Shown here one piece after another: positions 23,612-31,549 of a DNA stretch of 41,178 nt. How positions within the stretch are numbered: position 1 is the stretch's first letter; every line of letters begins with the position of its first letter. The notes under the pieces were generated by a model. That model did not search any database. It was not told where the DNA came from and saw nothing but the letters and a program-made list of their open reading frames with translations. Origin of the DNA: DASWOJ01 sp964242415 (lineage in GTDB: Bacteria; Pseudomonadota; Alphaproteobacteria; Acetobacterales; Acetobacteraceae). Location: positions 1 through 41,178 of the forward strand of contig CAXTAT010000040.1 of assembly GCA_964242415.1 (NCBI GenBank), given 5' to 3'. The position numbers and the translations under genes are program-made.

Positions 23612-24361
23612 TCATGCCCTGGCGATGCGGGACTGCGGGAACAGGGCCTGCGGCACGCCGCAGGCAGGTTCGGGCGCCTGGCCGGCCTGTCGTGCGGGCT
23701 GGCCGTGTCCGGCACGCTCGGCCGCCAGCCGGCCGCGGTCCAGCACCACGGCGCGGTCGGCCAGCGCCATCGCTTTCTCCTCGTCATGCGTCACGAACAG
23801 CGTGGTGGTGCCGAGCGCGTCGTGGATGCGGCGCAGCTCCAGCCTCAGTTCCTCGCGCACCTGGCGGTCCAGGGCGCCGAACGGCTCGTCCAATAGCAGG
23901 ATGCGCGGCTCCACCGCCAAGGTCCGCGCCAGCGCCACGCGCTGCCGCTGCCCGCCGGAGAGCTGCGACGGCAGGCGGTCGCCCAGCCCTTGCAGCCGGA
24001 CGAGCGCCAGCATCCGTTCGACCGTGGCCGCGATCTCGTGCCGGGGCGGGCGGGGGCGGCGGACCTGCAGGCCGAAGGCGATGTTGCGCGCGACCGTCAT
24101 GTGCCCGAACAGCGCGTAGCCCTGAAACACGAAGCCCAGGCCGCGCTGGCCCGGCGGCAGGTCGTGGGCTGGCCGCCCATCCAGGTGCAGCACCCCGGAA
24201 TCCGCCCCGTCCAGCCCGGCGATCACCCGCAGCAGCGTCGTCTTGCCCGACCCTGAAGGGCCGAGCAGCGCCACGAAGCTGCCCTCCGTGATATGCAGGC
24301 TTAGCCTGTCCAGGATGCGGCTCGCGCCGACCTGCTTGGTGATCCCGTCAAGGTGGATCAT
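23612..24361 (-). pseudogene. cysA: Sulfate ABC ATPase CysA, C-terminally truncated
   Basis: The 249-residue ORF starts as a normal CysA, the ATPase of sulfate/thiosulfate import: Walker A GPSGSGKTT, Q-loop FVFQGYALFGHMTV, signature LSGGQRQRVALARTLA, Walker B RILLLDEPFGALD and H-loop LFVTHDEEKAMALADR. After VVLDRGRLA the family match stops, and a short unrelated Pro/Gln/Ala-rich tail ends at 23612. The TOBE-like regulatory domain of the usual 340-360-residue protein is missing. The ATG overlaps the stop of the 48-codon cysT-like ORF. The ATPase core is complete, so partial function is possible, but no intact sulfate permease gene is present. Confidence 0.8.
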
Positions 24362-24504
24362 GTCGCCGCGACCAGTTGCGCGCGGCTGCCGCGGGCGCGC
24401 AGCGCCTCCTCCAGCCCGGTCAGCGGCAGCAGCACGCTCAGCCCCAGGCAGGCGCCGGAGAAGCCCAGGGTCGGGCCGAAGCCGGGCAGGACCCGCCGCT
24501 GCAT
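24358..24504 (-). pseudogene. 48-codon cysT(U)-like stub between sbp and cysA
   Basis: The ORF begins MQRRVLPGFGPTLGFS and continues GLSVLLPLTG, the conserved N-terminus and first membrane helix of the sulfate permease CysT (E. coli CysT has RRVLPGF then a helix ending LLPLSAL). After about residue 30 it becomes a short polar tail (LEEALRARGSRAQLVAAT) and stops, overlapping the cysA ATG by ATGA. The rest of cysT and all of cysW, normally found here, are absent. The tail could be the end of cysW, which would make this one deletion across both genes. Confidence 0.7.
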
Positions 24505-24508
24505 GGCG

Positions 24509-25528
24509 CTACCGTCCCGGGGCGTAGATCTGGTCGAACACGCCGCCGTCGCCGAAGTGCCCGCGCTGTACGTCGCGCCACTCGCCGAAGGTGTCGGCGA
24601 TGGTGAAGGTGTTCACCGTGGGGAACCGGTCGGCGTGCCGGGCCAGGACCGCGGGGTCGGAAGGGCGGTAGTAGTTCTGCGCCGCGATCTCCTGCGCCTC
24701 CGGCGTCCACAGGAAGCGGAGGTATGCTTCCGCCAGGGCGCGGCTGCCGCGGCGGTCCACCACCTTGTCCACCACGGCCACGACCGGCTCGGCCACGATG
24801 GTGACGCTCGGCACGACGATCTCCAGCCTGTCGCGGCCCATCTGGCGGACGGCCAGGTTCGCGTCGTCTTCCCAGGCCACCAGCACGTCGCCCTGGTTGC
24901 GCTGGGCGAAGGTGATGGTGCTGCCCCGCGCCCCGGTGTCCAGCACCGGGACGTGCTTGAACAGCTCGGCCACGTAGGCGCGCGCCTTGGCCTGATCGCC
25001 GCCCTGGGCGTGCAAGGCCCAGCCCCACGCGGCGAGGTAGTTCCACCGCGCCCCGCCCGAAGTCTTGGGGTTGGGCGTGATGACGGACACCCCCGGCCGC
25101 ACCAGGTCGCCCCAGTCCTTGATCCCCTTCGGGTTGCCCTTGCGGACCACGAGCAGGATGGTCGAGGTGTAGGGCACGGACCTGTTGGGCAGCCGGTCCC
25201 GCCAGTCCGGCGCGATCAGCCCAGCGCGCTCGCTGATCGCGTCGATGTCGGACTGCAAGGCCAGCGTCACCACGTCCGCCTCCAAGCCGTCGATCACCGC
25301 CCGGGCCTGCGCGCCGGAGCCGCCGTGGCTGGCCCGCACCTGCACGTCCCCGCCGGTCTGCTTCTTCCAGGCCGCGGCGAACGCCGGGTTGATGGCGGCA
25401 TACAGCTCCCGCGTCGGGTCGTAGGACACGTTCAGCAGCGTCGTCGGCGCGGGCTGGGCGTGCGCTGGCAAGCCGGGCAGGGCAGCGGCGAGCAGGCCGC
25501 CCAGGGCGGCACGGCGTCGGATGTTCAT
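24509..25528 (-). CDS. sbp: Sulfate-binding protein
   Basis: The intact 339-residue periplasmic protein binds sulfate for the CysTWA-type importer. It has a signal peptide (NIRRRAALGGLLAAALPGL, cleavage after AHAQ), then LLNVSYDPTRELY, ASHGGSGAQARAVI, LPNRSVPYTSTILLVV, GNPKGIKDWGDLV and NPKTSGGARWNYLAAWGWAL, all strongly conserved in Sbp/CysP. It lies 24 bases after cysNC and just before the cysT-like stub. With the permease genes collapsed it may be an orphan or act with permeases elsewhere. It is a paralogue of the Sbp at 4932, differing in its cleavable signal. Confidence 0.93.
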   Translation of the reverse strand: MNIRRRAALGGLLAAALPGLPAHAQPAPTTLLNVSYDPTRELYAAINPAFAAAWKKQTGGDVQVRASHGGSGAQARAVIDGLEADVVTLALQSDIDAISERAGLIAPDWRDRLPNRSVPYTSTILLVVRKGNPKGIKDWGDLVRPGVSVITPNPKTSGGARWNYLAAWGWALHAQGGDQAKARAYVAELFKHVPVLDTGARGSTITFAQRNQGDVLVAWEDDANLAVRQMGRDRLEIVVPSVTIVAEPVVAVVDKVVDRRGSRALAEAYLRFLWTPEAQEIAAQNYYRPSDPAVLARHADRFPTVNTFTIADTFGEWRDVQRGHFGDGGVFDQIYAPGR

Positions 25529-25552
25529 GGGCAGGATCCTCCGTGCAGCGGT

Positions 25553-27502
25553 TCAGTCACCGCCGCCTGCACGGGGCGCAAGCCCCGGCAGGGCAACGGC
25601 GTCGGCGACAAAAGCGGCCAGGCGCTCGGCGGAGCTGCCGACCGTGGCGTTGGCGGTGCCGATGACCAGGTCTGGCGCGGCCGGCAGCTCATACGGCGCG
25701 TCCACGCCGGTGAAGCCGGACAGCCGGCCGGCGCGGGCGGCGCCGTACAGGCCCTTGGGATCGCGCGCCTCGCACACCGCGCGGTCGGCGTCCACGTAGA
25801 TCTCGCGGAACCCCTCGGCGACCGTTTGCCGGGCCAGCGCGCGGTCGTCCGCCCGGGGCGAGATCAGCGCCACCAGCACGACCTGCCCGGCGTCGGCCAT
25901 CAGGCGCGCGACGACGGCCGCGCGCCGGATGTTCTCGCGCCGGTCCTCCGGCGAGAAGCCCAGGTCGGACGACAGCCGCGCCCGCAGCGTGTCGCCGTCC
26001 AGCACGGTCACATCCAGGCCGCGCCGGAACAGCAGCGCCTCCGCCGCGCGCGCTACCGTGCTCTTGCCCGCCCCCGGCAGGCCCGTCATCCAGAACACGC
26101 CGCTGCGGTGCCGCTTGGCCTGCGCCCGGTCCCAGGCCGACACGGCGCTGTCCACCGGGAACACCGAGCGTCCGGTGGCGGACAGCGGCGCCGGGCCGAT
26201 CAGCGGCGCGCCGCCGACGATGCGCCCGTGTAGGTCCACCAGCACCCCGCGCCCGCCGAGCGACCCCGGCTCGAACGGGTCGAACGGGATGCTCTCGCTG
26301 GCGGCCAGCACCACGTCGGCGAAGCCCTCCGGCGGCACGTGGTCGGCCGGCTGGTCCGTCAAGTCGTCTATGCGGACCACGGAGGTGATCGCGGCGACGG
26401 TGACGGCGTACTCGGCCGTGGATAGGCGCAGGCGGAAGGACTCGCCCAGGCGCAGCGGCTCCTGGCGCAGCCAGAACAGCCGGGCGCGGATGCGGGCCGC
26501 GCGCAGCGGCGGGTGCGCGCCGGCATGGAGCAGGTCGCCGCGCTCCACCACGACATCGGGCGCCAGGGTCAGCGCGACGGACTGGCCGGCTTCCGCCTCC
26601 TTGCCGCCGCCGTTGGGCCATCCTTCCAGCGTGGCGACCTTGGCCACCGCGCCTTGAGTGCCGATGACCAGAGTATCGCCCACCGCGATCCGCCCTCCCT
26701 CGATCCGGCCCACCACGATCCGCTTGCTGTCGAAGCGGTAAACGTCCTGCACCGGCAGCCGCAGCGGACGCTCGGCGCGCGACGCCAGCGGCGGCACGAC
26801 GGATAGCGCCTCCGTCAAGGTCGGGCCGCGATACCAGCCCGTCCGGGCCGAGCGCGACGCCACGTTGTCGCCGAGCCGGGCCGACGCCGGGATGACCGCC
26901 GCCGGGCTAAGCTCCAGCTGTTCCAGCAGCGCCGTGATGGCGCGGGTGGCCGATGCGACGCGCACGGGATCGAAGTCCAGTAGGTCCGCCTTGTTCAGCA
27001 GCACGATCACGTGGCGCACGCCGATCAGCCGCAGCAGCACGGCATGGCGCCGGGTCTGCTCCTGCGCGCCCTCGGCGACATCGACCACCAGCACCGCTGC
27101 CGCCGCCCCGGCCGCACCCGTCACCATGTTGCGCAGGAACTGCCGGTGGCCCGGCGCATCGACGATCACGAACGGCCGCCCGTCCAGCACGAAGGGCAGG
27201 CGTGTGCTGTCGATGGTCACGCCCTGGTCGCGCTCGGCCTGCAGGCTGTCGAGCAGGAACGACCACTCGACCTTCAGGCCCCGGCGCGCGCTGCTGGCCA
27301 GGGCCGCGTCCATGCGGCCCTCCGGCAGGTTGCCGGTGTCGTGCAGCAGGCGGCCGATCAGGGTGCTCTTGCCGTGGTCCACATGGCCGACGATGACGAT
27401 GCGGGTCGCAAGCTCGTTCTCGGCTGCGACCGTGTCGTTGGCTGGCTGAGCGGCCGGCAGTGCGGCCGGCTGGGCCGGGGCGGCGTCCAGGAGGGTGTCC
27501 AT
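25553..27502 (-). CDS. cysNC: Bifunctional sulfate adenylyltransferase subunit 1/APS kinase
   Basis: The 649-residue cytoplasmic fusion carries an N-terminal GTPase (CysN) that drives ATP sulfurylase and a C-terminal APS kinase (CysC) that makes PAPS. CysN motifs: GHVDHGKS (39-46), DAPGH (115-119) and NKAD (170-173), followed by elongation-factor-like beta-barrels. CysC motifs: P-loop GLPGAGKS (474-481), LDGDTLRARL and GFSPEDRRENIRR, then DPKGLY. ATG at 27502 overlaps the cysD stop by one base (TGATG), showing translational coupling. Length is normal for CysNC. The CysC product PAPS may not be needed by the APS-type reductase encoded upstream, suggesting use in sulfation or a reductase accepting both. 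Confidence 0.95.
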   Translation of the reverse strand: MDTLLDAAPAQPAALPAAQPANDTVAAENELATRIVIVGHVDHGKSTLIGRLLHDTGNLPEGRMDAALASSARRGLKVEWSFLLDSLQAERDQGVTIDSTRLPFVLDGRPFVIVDAPGHRQFLRNMVTGAAGAAAAVLVVDVAEGAQEQTRRHAVLLRLIGVRHVIVLLNKADLLDFDPVRVASATRAITALLEQLELSPAAVIPASARLGDNVASRSARTGWYRGPTLTEALSVVPPLASRAERPLRLPVQDVYRFDSKRIVVGRIEGGRIAVGDTLVIGTQGAVAKVATLEGWPNGGGKEAEAGQSVALTLAPDVVVERGDLLHAGAHPPLRAARIRARLFWLRQEPLRLGESFRLRLSTAEYAVTVAAITSVVRIDDLTDQPADHVPPEGFADVVLAASESIPFDPFEPGSLGGRGVLVDLHGRIVGGAPLIGPAPLSATGRSVFPVDSAVSAWDRAQAKRHRSGVFWMTGLPGAGKSTVARAAEALLFRRGLDVTVLDGDTLRARLSSDLGFSPEDRRENIRRAAVVARLMADAGQVVLVALISPRADDRALARQTVAEGFREIYVDADRAVCEARDPKGLYGAARAGRLSGFTGVDAPYELPAAPDLVIGTANATVGSSAERLAAFVADAVALPGLAPRAGGGD

Positions 27503-28296
27503 CACAGGTATCCCGCGACGCGCAGCCGCTCGAACGCATCCTCGGTCTCGTTGTCCATGGCACGTCCGGCCCGCTCGGCCTCGCGGGAGCCGCGCAGCTC
27601 CGCCAGGATTTCCGGGATCGTCCTGGCCACGCTGGACACCGGGGCAGTGATGTCCTGGTCGCCGAGCGAACGGTAGCGCCAGCCGTCGCGCGCGAAGTAG
27701 AGGTCCACGACCGGGATGCCCTCCCGCTCGATGTAGCGCCACACGTCCAACTCGCGCCAGGCGAGCAAGGGGTGGACGCGGACGTGGGCGCCGGCCTCCG
27801 CAGGCGTCGCGAACTGGTCCCAGAACTCGGGCGGCTGGTTGCGCACGTCCCAGCGGTGGCTGGCGGCACGGGGGCTGAACACGCGCTCCTTGGCGCGCGT
27901 CGCCTGCTCGTCCCGCCGGATGCCGGCGACGACACCAGCCAGGCGGTCGCGCTCGATCACCGCGGCAAGCCCGGCGGTCTTGCGCGCGGCGGACCGGGCA
28001 GCGGGCGGCAGCGTCGGGTCAATCGCCTCCACCGGCGGGCAGTCGCCGATGCGGAGGTCGAGGCCCCACTCCGCGGCATAGTGGTCGCGGAAGGCGTACA
28101 TCTCGGGAAACTTCTTGCCGGTGTCCACATGGTAGACCGGCACCGGCACCCGGCCGAGGAACGCCTTGCGCGCCAGCCACAGCAGCACGTTGCTGTCCTT
28201 GCCGAGCGACCACAGCAGGCCGAGCGGCCGCAGCCGGTGGTAAGCCTCGCGCAGGACGAAGATGCTCTGCGCTTCCAGTTGGTCCAGGTCGGTCAT
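27502..28296 (-). CDS. cysD: Sulfate adenylyltransferase subunit 2
   Basis: CysD is the catalytic ATP sulfurylase subunit, forming APS from ATP and sulfate together with CysN. The 264-residue product begins TDLDQLEAQSIFVLREAYH and has the PP-loop LWSLGKDSNVLLWLARKAF, VYHVDTGKKFPEMYAFRD, GIRRDEQATRAKERVFSPR, QPPEFWDQF and a C-terminal AERAGRAMD. The frame is open far upstream, but similarity starts at the ATG 28296, which overlaps the cysH stop (TGATG). The short loop variant (no CCALKT stretch) is the form common in alphaproteobacteria. Coupled on both sides. Confidence 0.95.
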   Translation of the reverse strand: MTDLDQLEAQSIFVLREAYHRLRPLGLLWSLGKDSNVLLWLARKAFLGRVPVPVYHVDTGKKFPEMYAFRDHYAAEWGLDLRIGDCPPVEAIDPTLPPAARSAARKTAGLAAVIERDRLAGVVAGIRRDEQATRAKERVFSPRAASHRWDVRNQPPEFWDQFATPAEAGAHVRVHPLLAWRELDVWRYIEREGIPVVDLYFARDGWRYRSLGDQDITAPVSSVARTIPEILAELRGSREAERAGRAMDNETEDAFERLRVAGYL

Positions 28297-29090
28297 CACG
28301 GTCTTTCCGTCGAACATTCGGTCGGGCGGTGGATGCCGCACTCGGTCTTGGCGGTGGCCGCCCAGCGCCCGCTGCGCAGGTCCGCGCCGGGCAGGATGGA
28401 CCGGGTGCAGGGGGTGCAGCCGATGGAGGCGAAGCCCCGGGCCGTGAGCGGGTGCGGGGGCAGGCCGCGGCGGGCGAACTCCGCCTCGATCATCGCGGCG
28501 GTCCAGTGGGCGAGCGGGTTGACCTTCGTGCGCCCGTCCACCTGCTCGATGACGGGCAGGGCGGCGCGCGTGACGGCCTGGTGCCGCTTGCGGCCCGTGA
28601 CCCAGGCCGCGAACGGCTGCAGCGCCTGCTCCAGCGGCTCCACCTTGCGCAGCGCGCAGCAGGCGTCGGGGTCGAAGGCGTATAGGACGCCGTCCGGGTC
28701 GCGTTGCGTGAGCGCACCCGACGCCGGCCGGATGTCGCGGACATCGCGCAAGCCGAGCGCGCCGGTCAAAAGGTGCCGGTATGCCAGCGTCTCCGGGGCG
28801 TGCTGGCCGGTTTCGAGGAACAGGACCGGCACCGCCGGGTCTATGTCGGCCGCCAGGGCGAGCAGCACAGCCGACTCTGCCCCGAAGGAGGACACGATGG
28901 CGATGCGGCCCTTGAACTCGTCCAGGGACCACCGGAGCGCACGCTGGCCCTCCTCGGCGTCCTCGACGCCTGGGTGGACGGCTGGGGGCGCCGCCGGGCG
29001 TTGCAGCAAAAATTGGGAACGCGGAGACATGCGCTGGGCCTGTTGATCTGTTTGACGTGGTGTCGCCGGTAAGCCGCCATCGTTGCCCAT
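28296..29090 (-). CDS. cysH: APS reductase (assimilatory, 4Fe-4S type)
   Basis: CysH reduces activated sulfate to sulfite with thioredoxin. The 264-residue protein shows the PP-loop-like SSFGAESAVLLAL, ETGQHAPETLAYR, and the paired cysteines CC (144-145) and C225/C228 (SIGCTPCT) that bind a 4Fe-4S cluster in APS-type reductases. The catalytic cysteine is C251 in ECGIH. Presence of all four cluster cysteines indicates preference for APS over PAPS. The start is uncertain: ATG 29090 lacks a good ribosome binding site, and an in-frame ATG at 29030 would remove 20 residues. It is the first gene of the cysHDNC operon. Confidence 0.93.
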   Translation of the reverse strand: MGNDGGLPATPRQTDQQAQRMSPRSQFLLQRPAAPPAVHPGVEDAEEGQRALRWSLDEFKGRIAIVSSFGAESAVLLALAADIDPAVPVLFLETGQHAPETLAYRHLLTGALGLRDVRDIRPASGALTQRDPDGVLYAFDPDACCALRKVEPLEQALQPFAAWVTGRKRHQAVTRAALPVIEQVDGRTKVNPLAHWTAAMIEAEFARRGLPPHPLTARGFASIGCTPCTRSILPGADLRSGRWAATAKTECGIHRPTECSTERP

Positions 29091-29170
29091 AAAGGTCAGC
29101 GGTTATAGTCCCTGCAGGCCGGATTATGTGTTTTGCAAGCTGCGACCATTGTCGGCCTCCGGTATGCAAT

Positions 29171-29189
29171 GTGTTTTCTCCAGAAACAC
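29171..29189. promoter_or_regulatory. Palindromic operator candidate in divergent cys promoter region
   Basis: GTGTTT-TCTCCAG-AAACAC (6-bp arms, 7-base centre) lies in the 224-bp gap between the cysH operon and the divergent FAD/NAD(P)-binding gene. The gap is more AT-rich than its surroundings. TATAAC near 29100 on the minus strand could be a -10 box for cysH. A sulfur regulator of LysR (CysB/Cbl) type would fit, but none is in the window. Confidence 0.4.
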
Positions 29190-29314
29190 CGTTTTTAGAA
29201 TTCATCTCTATTCGGATGCAGACGCGCCCAATCGGGTTCCGAATGTCTTGACTTGCCGGCTGGGAAACTGGCCTGCTCCGCCCCGCCCACGTCCAACTTG
29301 CCTGGAGGCCCGGC

Positions 29315-30820
29315 ATGATGCTCACCAGCAAAACAGCGATCCGGAACCCTGCCGCGCTCTCGATGCCGCTGCGCGTGGGGCGCGGGGATGCGGGTGACGG
29401 CAAGGTGGTCGCCATCGTCGGCGCCGGGTTCTCGGGCACGATGGCCGCGATCCACCTGCGGCACGCGCTGCCGCCGGACTGGGTGGTCGTCCTGTTCGAC
29501 CGCACCGGCCGGTTCGCCCGCGGCCCAGCCTATGCCGAGACCATCGCCCCGCACCTGTTGAACGTGCGCTCGGCCAACATGAGCGCCCTGCCGGACGACC
29601 CCGGCCATTTCGAGCGGTGGCTGGCCGGACAGGCCGGGCGCTGGCCCGGCGAGATCCAGGCGACGGAAGCCGGCCCCTTTGCCAGCCGGCGCCTCTATGG
29701 CCGCTACCTGCGCGCCCTGCTGTACGATGAGATGACTCTGTCGGGCGGGCGCGTGCGCCTGTGCTCGGACGATGTCGTCAGCCTTGCCGCCGTGGAGGGC
29801 GGATGGAGCATGACCTGCGCCAGCGGGCGGAGGGTGGCGGCAGCCGCAGTTGTCATCGCCAGCGGCACGCTGCCGTCGAGCCGGCCGTGCGACGGCGTGG
29901 TGTTCCACGATCCCTGGGCCGCCGGGGCGACGGCCGGCCTGCGGCCCGGCGAGCCCGTGCTGATCGTGGGCACGGGGCTGACGATGGTGGACCTTGCGCT
30001 GGCGATGCATGCGCGCGGCTTCGACGGGCCGGTCATCGCGCTGTCCCGGCGCGGCCTGGTGCCGCAGCGCCATGCGCCGCCGGGTCCGGCCTGGCCGTGT
30101 CCGCCGTTCCGTGACGAGGAGGGCCGGTCGCTGTCCGCCCTTGTGCGGGCCGTGCGGCGCAGGGTGCGCGACGCGGCGGCGCAGGGCGTTGACTGGCGCG
30201 CGGTGGTGGATGGGATGCGCCCGGTGACGGCCGGGCTATGGCAGGGCCTCCCACAGGCCGAGCGGGACCGCTTCCTGCGCCACCTCCGGCCATACTGGGA
30301 CGCCCACCGGCACCGGATGGCGCCCGTGGTCGCCGATGCGTTCGACGGCCTGGTGGCCCGCGGCGTGCTGCGCCTGAAGCGGGGGCGCGTGCTGGCGGCC
30401 GATGCCGTTGAGGGGCCGGCGGGCCGCGCCGCACGGGTGGTGATCCAGGACCGGGGGGCGTCCGGCACCGAGGAGGTCATGGCCCAAAAAGTGATCTACG
30501 CGACCGGCATCGGCGGCGGCGCGGCGGCGGACGGCCTGGTGGCGCACCTAGTTGCCACCGGCCTGGCGCGGACCGACCCGCACGGGATGGGGCTGGACGT
30601 CACGCCCTCGCTGCGGATCGTGCGGCGGGACGGAGGTGCGGCGGCGGGGCTTTGGGCACTTGGCCCCATTGTCCGCGGCGTGTTCTGGGAATGCACGGCC
30701 GTGCCCGACGTCCGGGTGCAGGCGCGCTCCGTCGCGGAGGAGATCGCACGGGCCGTGCTGGACACCGGGACGGCGCAGCATCCAGTCCAGGCCGTGGCCA
30801 CCGACCGCCTGGCCGGGTAG
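29315..30820 (+). CDS. FAD/NAD(P)-binding protein, divergent from cysHDNC
   Basis: The 501-residue protein belongs to the large FAD-NAD(P)-binding group with pfam NAD_binding_9-like N-terminus: VVAIVGAGFSGTMAAIHLRH (about 31-50), GPAYAETIAPHLLNVRSANM, a second nucleotide site VLIVGTGLTMVDLALAMHARG, and a late ATGIGGG. Such proteins are widespread beside sulfur and siderophore genes, but the substrate is unknown. It may reduce or oxidise a sulfur intermediate. GGAGG upstream of the ATG pair (29315/29318) supports the start. It is transcribed away from cysH, so the two operons probably share control. Confidence 0.85.
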   Translation: MMLTSKTAIRNPAALSMPLRVGRGDAGDGKVVAIVGAGFSGTMAAIHLRHALPPDWVVVLFDRTGRFARGPAYAETIAPHLLNVRSANMSALPDDPGHFERWLAGQAGRWPGEIQATEAGPFASRRLYGRYLRALLYDEMTLSGGRVRLCSDDVVSLAAVEGGWSMTCASGRRVAAAAVVIASGTLPSSRPCDGVVFHDPWAAGATAGLRPGEPVLIVGTGLTMVDLALAMHARGFDGPVIALSRRGLVPQRHAPPGPAWPCPPFRDEEGRSLSALVRAVRRRVRDAAAQGVDWRAVVDGMRPVTAGLWQGLPQAERDRFLRHLRPYWDAHRHRMAPVVADAFDGLVARGVLRLKRGRVLAADAVEGPAGRAARVVIQDRGASGTEEVMAQKVIYATGIGGGAAADGLVAHLVATGLARTDPHGMGLDVTPSLRIVRRDGGAAAGLWALGPIVRGVFWECTAVPDVRVQARSVAEEIARAVLDTGTAQHPVQAVATDRLAG

Positions 30821-31079
30821 CCACACAAGCCGGCGCCTGGTTCAACATGCGGAACCGGGGTGCGTGGGCAAGGTTTTCCAGCCGCCAAAACTGCTGGCAT
30901 CCCTCCGTGTGCCGCTCCCTGCACACCTGCCATCAGGCTCCCTAAATCCAGGCGTGCACTGGTGGCCTGCCTCGTTCAGGGTATGGTTGCCGACATGGAC
31001 TGTTTCGTTTCTGGTCACCGGCACGGAAACCCGCGACGCCGTGGAAGCGTTGCTTTAGCTTAGACAGGGATTTATCGCC

Positions 31080-31376
31080 ATGCGCCAGGTCACGATGGCT
31101 GCCTCTCTAGTGATGCTCGCATCAAACCCTGCCCTGGCGCAGCCTCGCCCAGGGACGACCACGCCGCCTAGCCGCGGAACCTATCAGCTGTCACCCGATG
31201 TGGGCGCAGGTCAGTCGCCATACGACGCTGCACACGATAACTTGCCGAATCACACGCGCGCCACAATGAAATCAAGGGCTTCCAGGAACCCAAATAGGGC
31301 TGGCGATGCTGCTTCCGACGGGTCGGCCGGCGAGAGTAGCCCGCGTGCCCCGGAGCCGAAACCAGCAGGCAACTAA
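31080..31376 (+). CDS. Small exported protein, unknown
   Basis: The 98-residue product has a clear Sec signal (AASLVMLASNPALA, cleavage before QPRPG) followed by a hydrophilic, Pro/Ser/Gly-rich mature part of about 75 residues without cysteine or known domain (RGTYQLSPDVGAGQSPYD). AGGGA upstream of the ATG fits a ribosome binding site. It converges on the lipoprotein and porin genes. Likely periplasmic and intrinsically disordered. No homologue comes to mind. Confidence 0.6.
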   Translation: MRQVTMAASLVMLASNPALAQPRPGTTTPPSRGTYQLSPDVGAGQSPYDAAHDNLPNHTRATMKSRASRNPNRAGDAASDGSAGESSPRAPEPKPAGN

Positions 31377-31393
31377 CAATTATCTACCGCCGA

Positions 31394-31549
31394 TTACTGG
31401 TGGAAGATGACCATGTTGCCACTCGGTCCAGACAGCAAGCCCGGGTGGTCGCCCAGTTTAGAGTCTGGTGTTGGAAAGGGGGCCGGCTTTAGCCCACATC
31501 CGCCCACCAGGCTTAGTGCTGCGACAACTAGGAGGGTGTGCACCAGCAT
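31394..31549 (-). CDS. 51-residue lipoprotein coupled to the porin gene
   Basis: The ATG overlaps the porin stop by one base (TGATG at 31547-31551). The peptide starts with a lipoprotein signal (VVAALSLVGGC, lipobox with Cys at residue 18), and the mature 34 residues end KLGDHPGLLSGPSGNMVIFHQ in two halves, a Gly/Pro-rich tail seen in small alphaproteobacterial lipoproteins. Short length hides it from routine calling. It would be anchored in the outer or inner membrane after lipidation and may assist the porin. Overlap, lipobox and length make it credible, though function is unknown. Confidence 0.6.
   Translation of the reverse strand: MLVHTLLVVAALSLVGGCGLKPAPFPTPDSKLGDHPGLLSGPSGNMVIFHQ

Noticed and set aside
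25553..27742. Longer cysNC start upstream of 27502
   Set aside because: The frame is open further upstream, but that part lies within cysD and shows no CysN similarity; the ATG at 27502 overlaps the cysD stop.
27460..29046. Plus-strand open frame of 528 codons
   Set aside because: Antisense to cysD and cysH, which have clear catalytic motifs.
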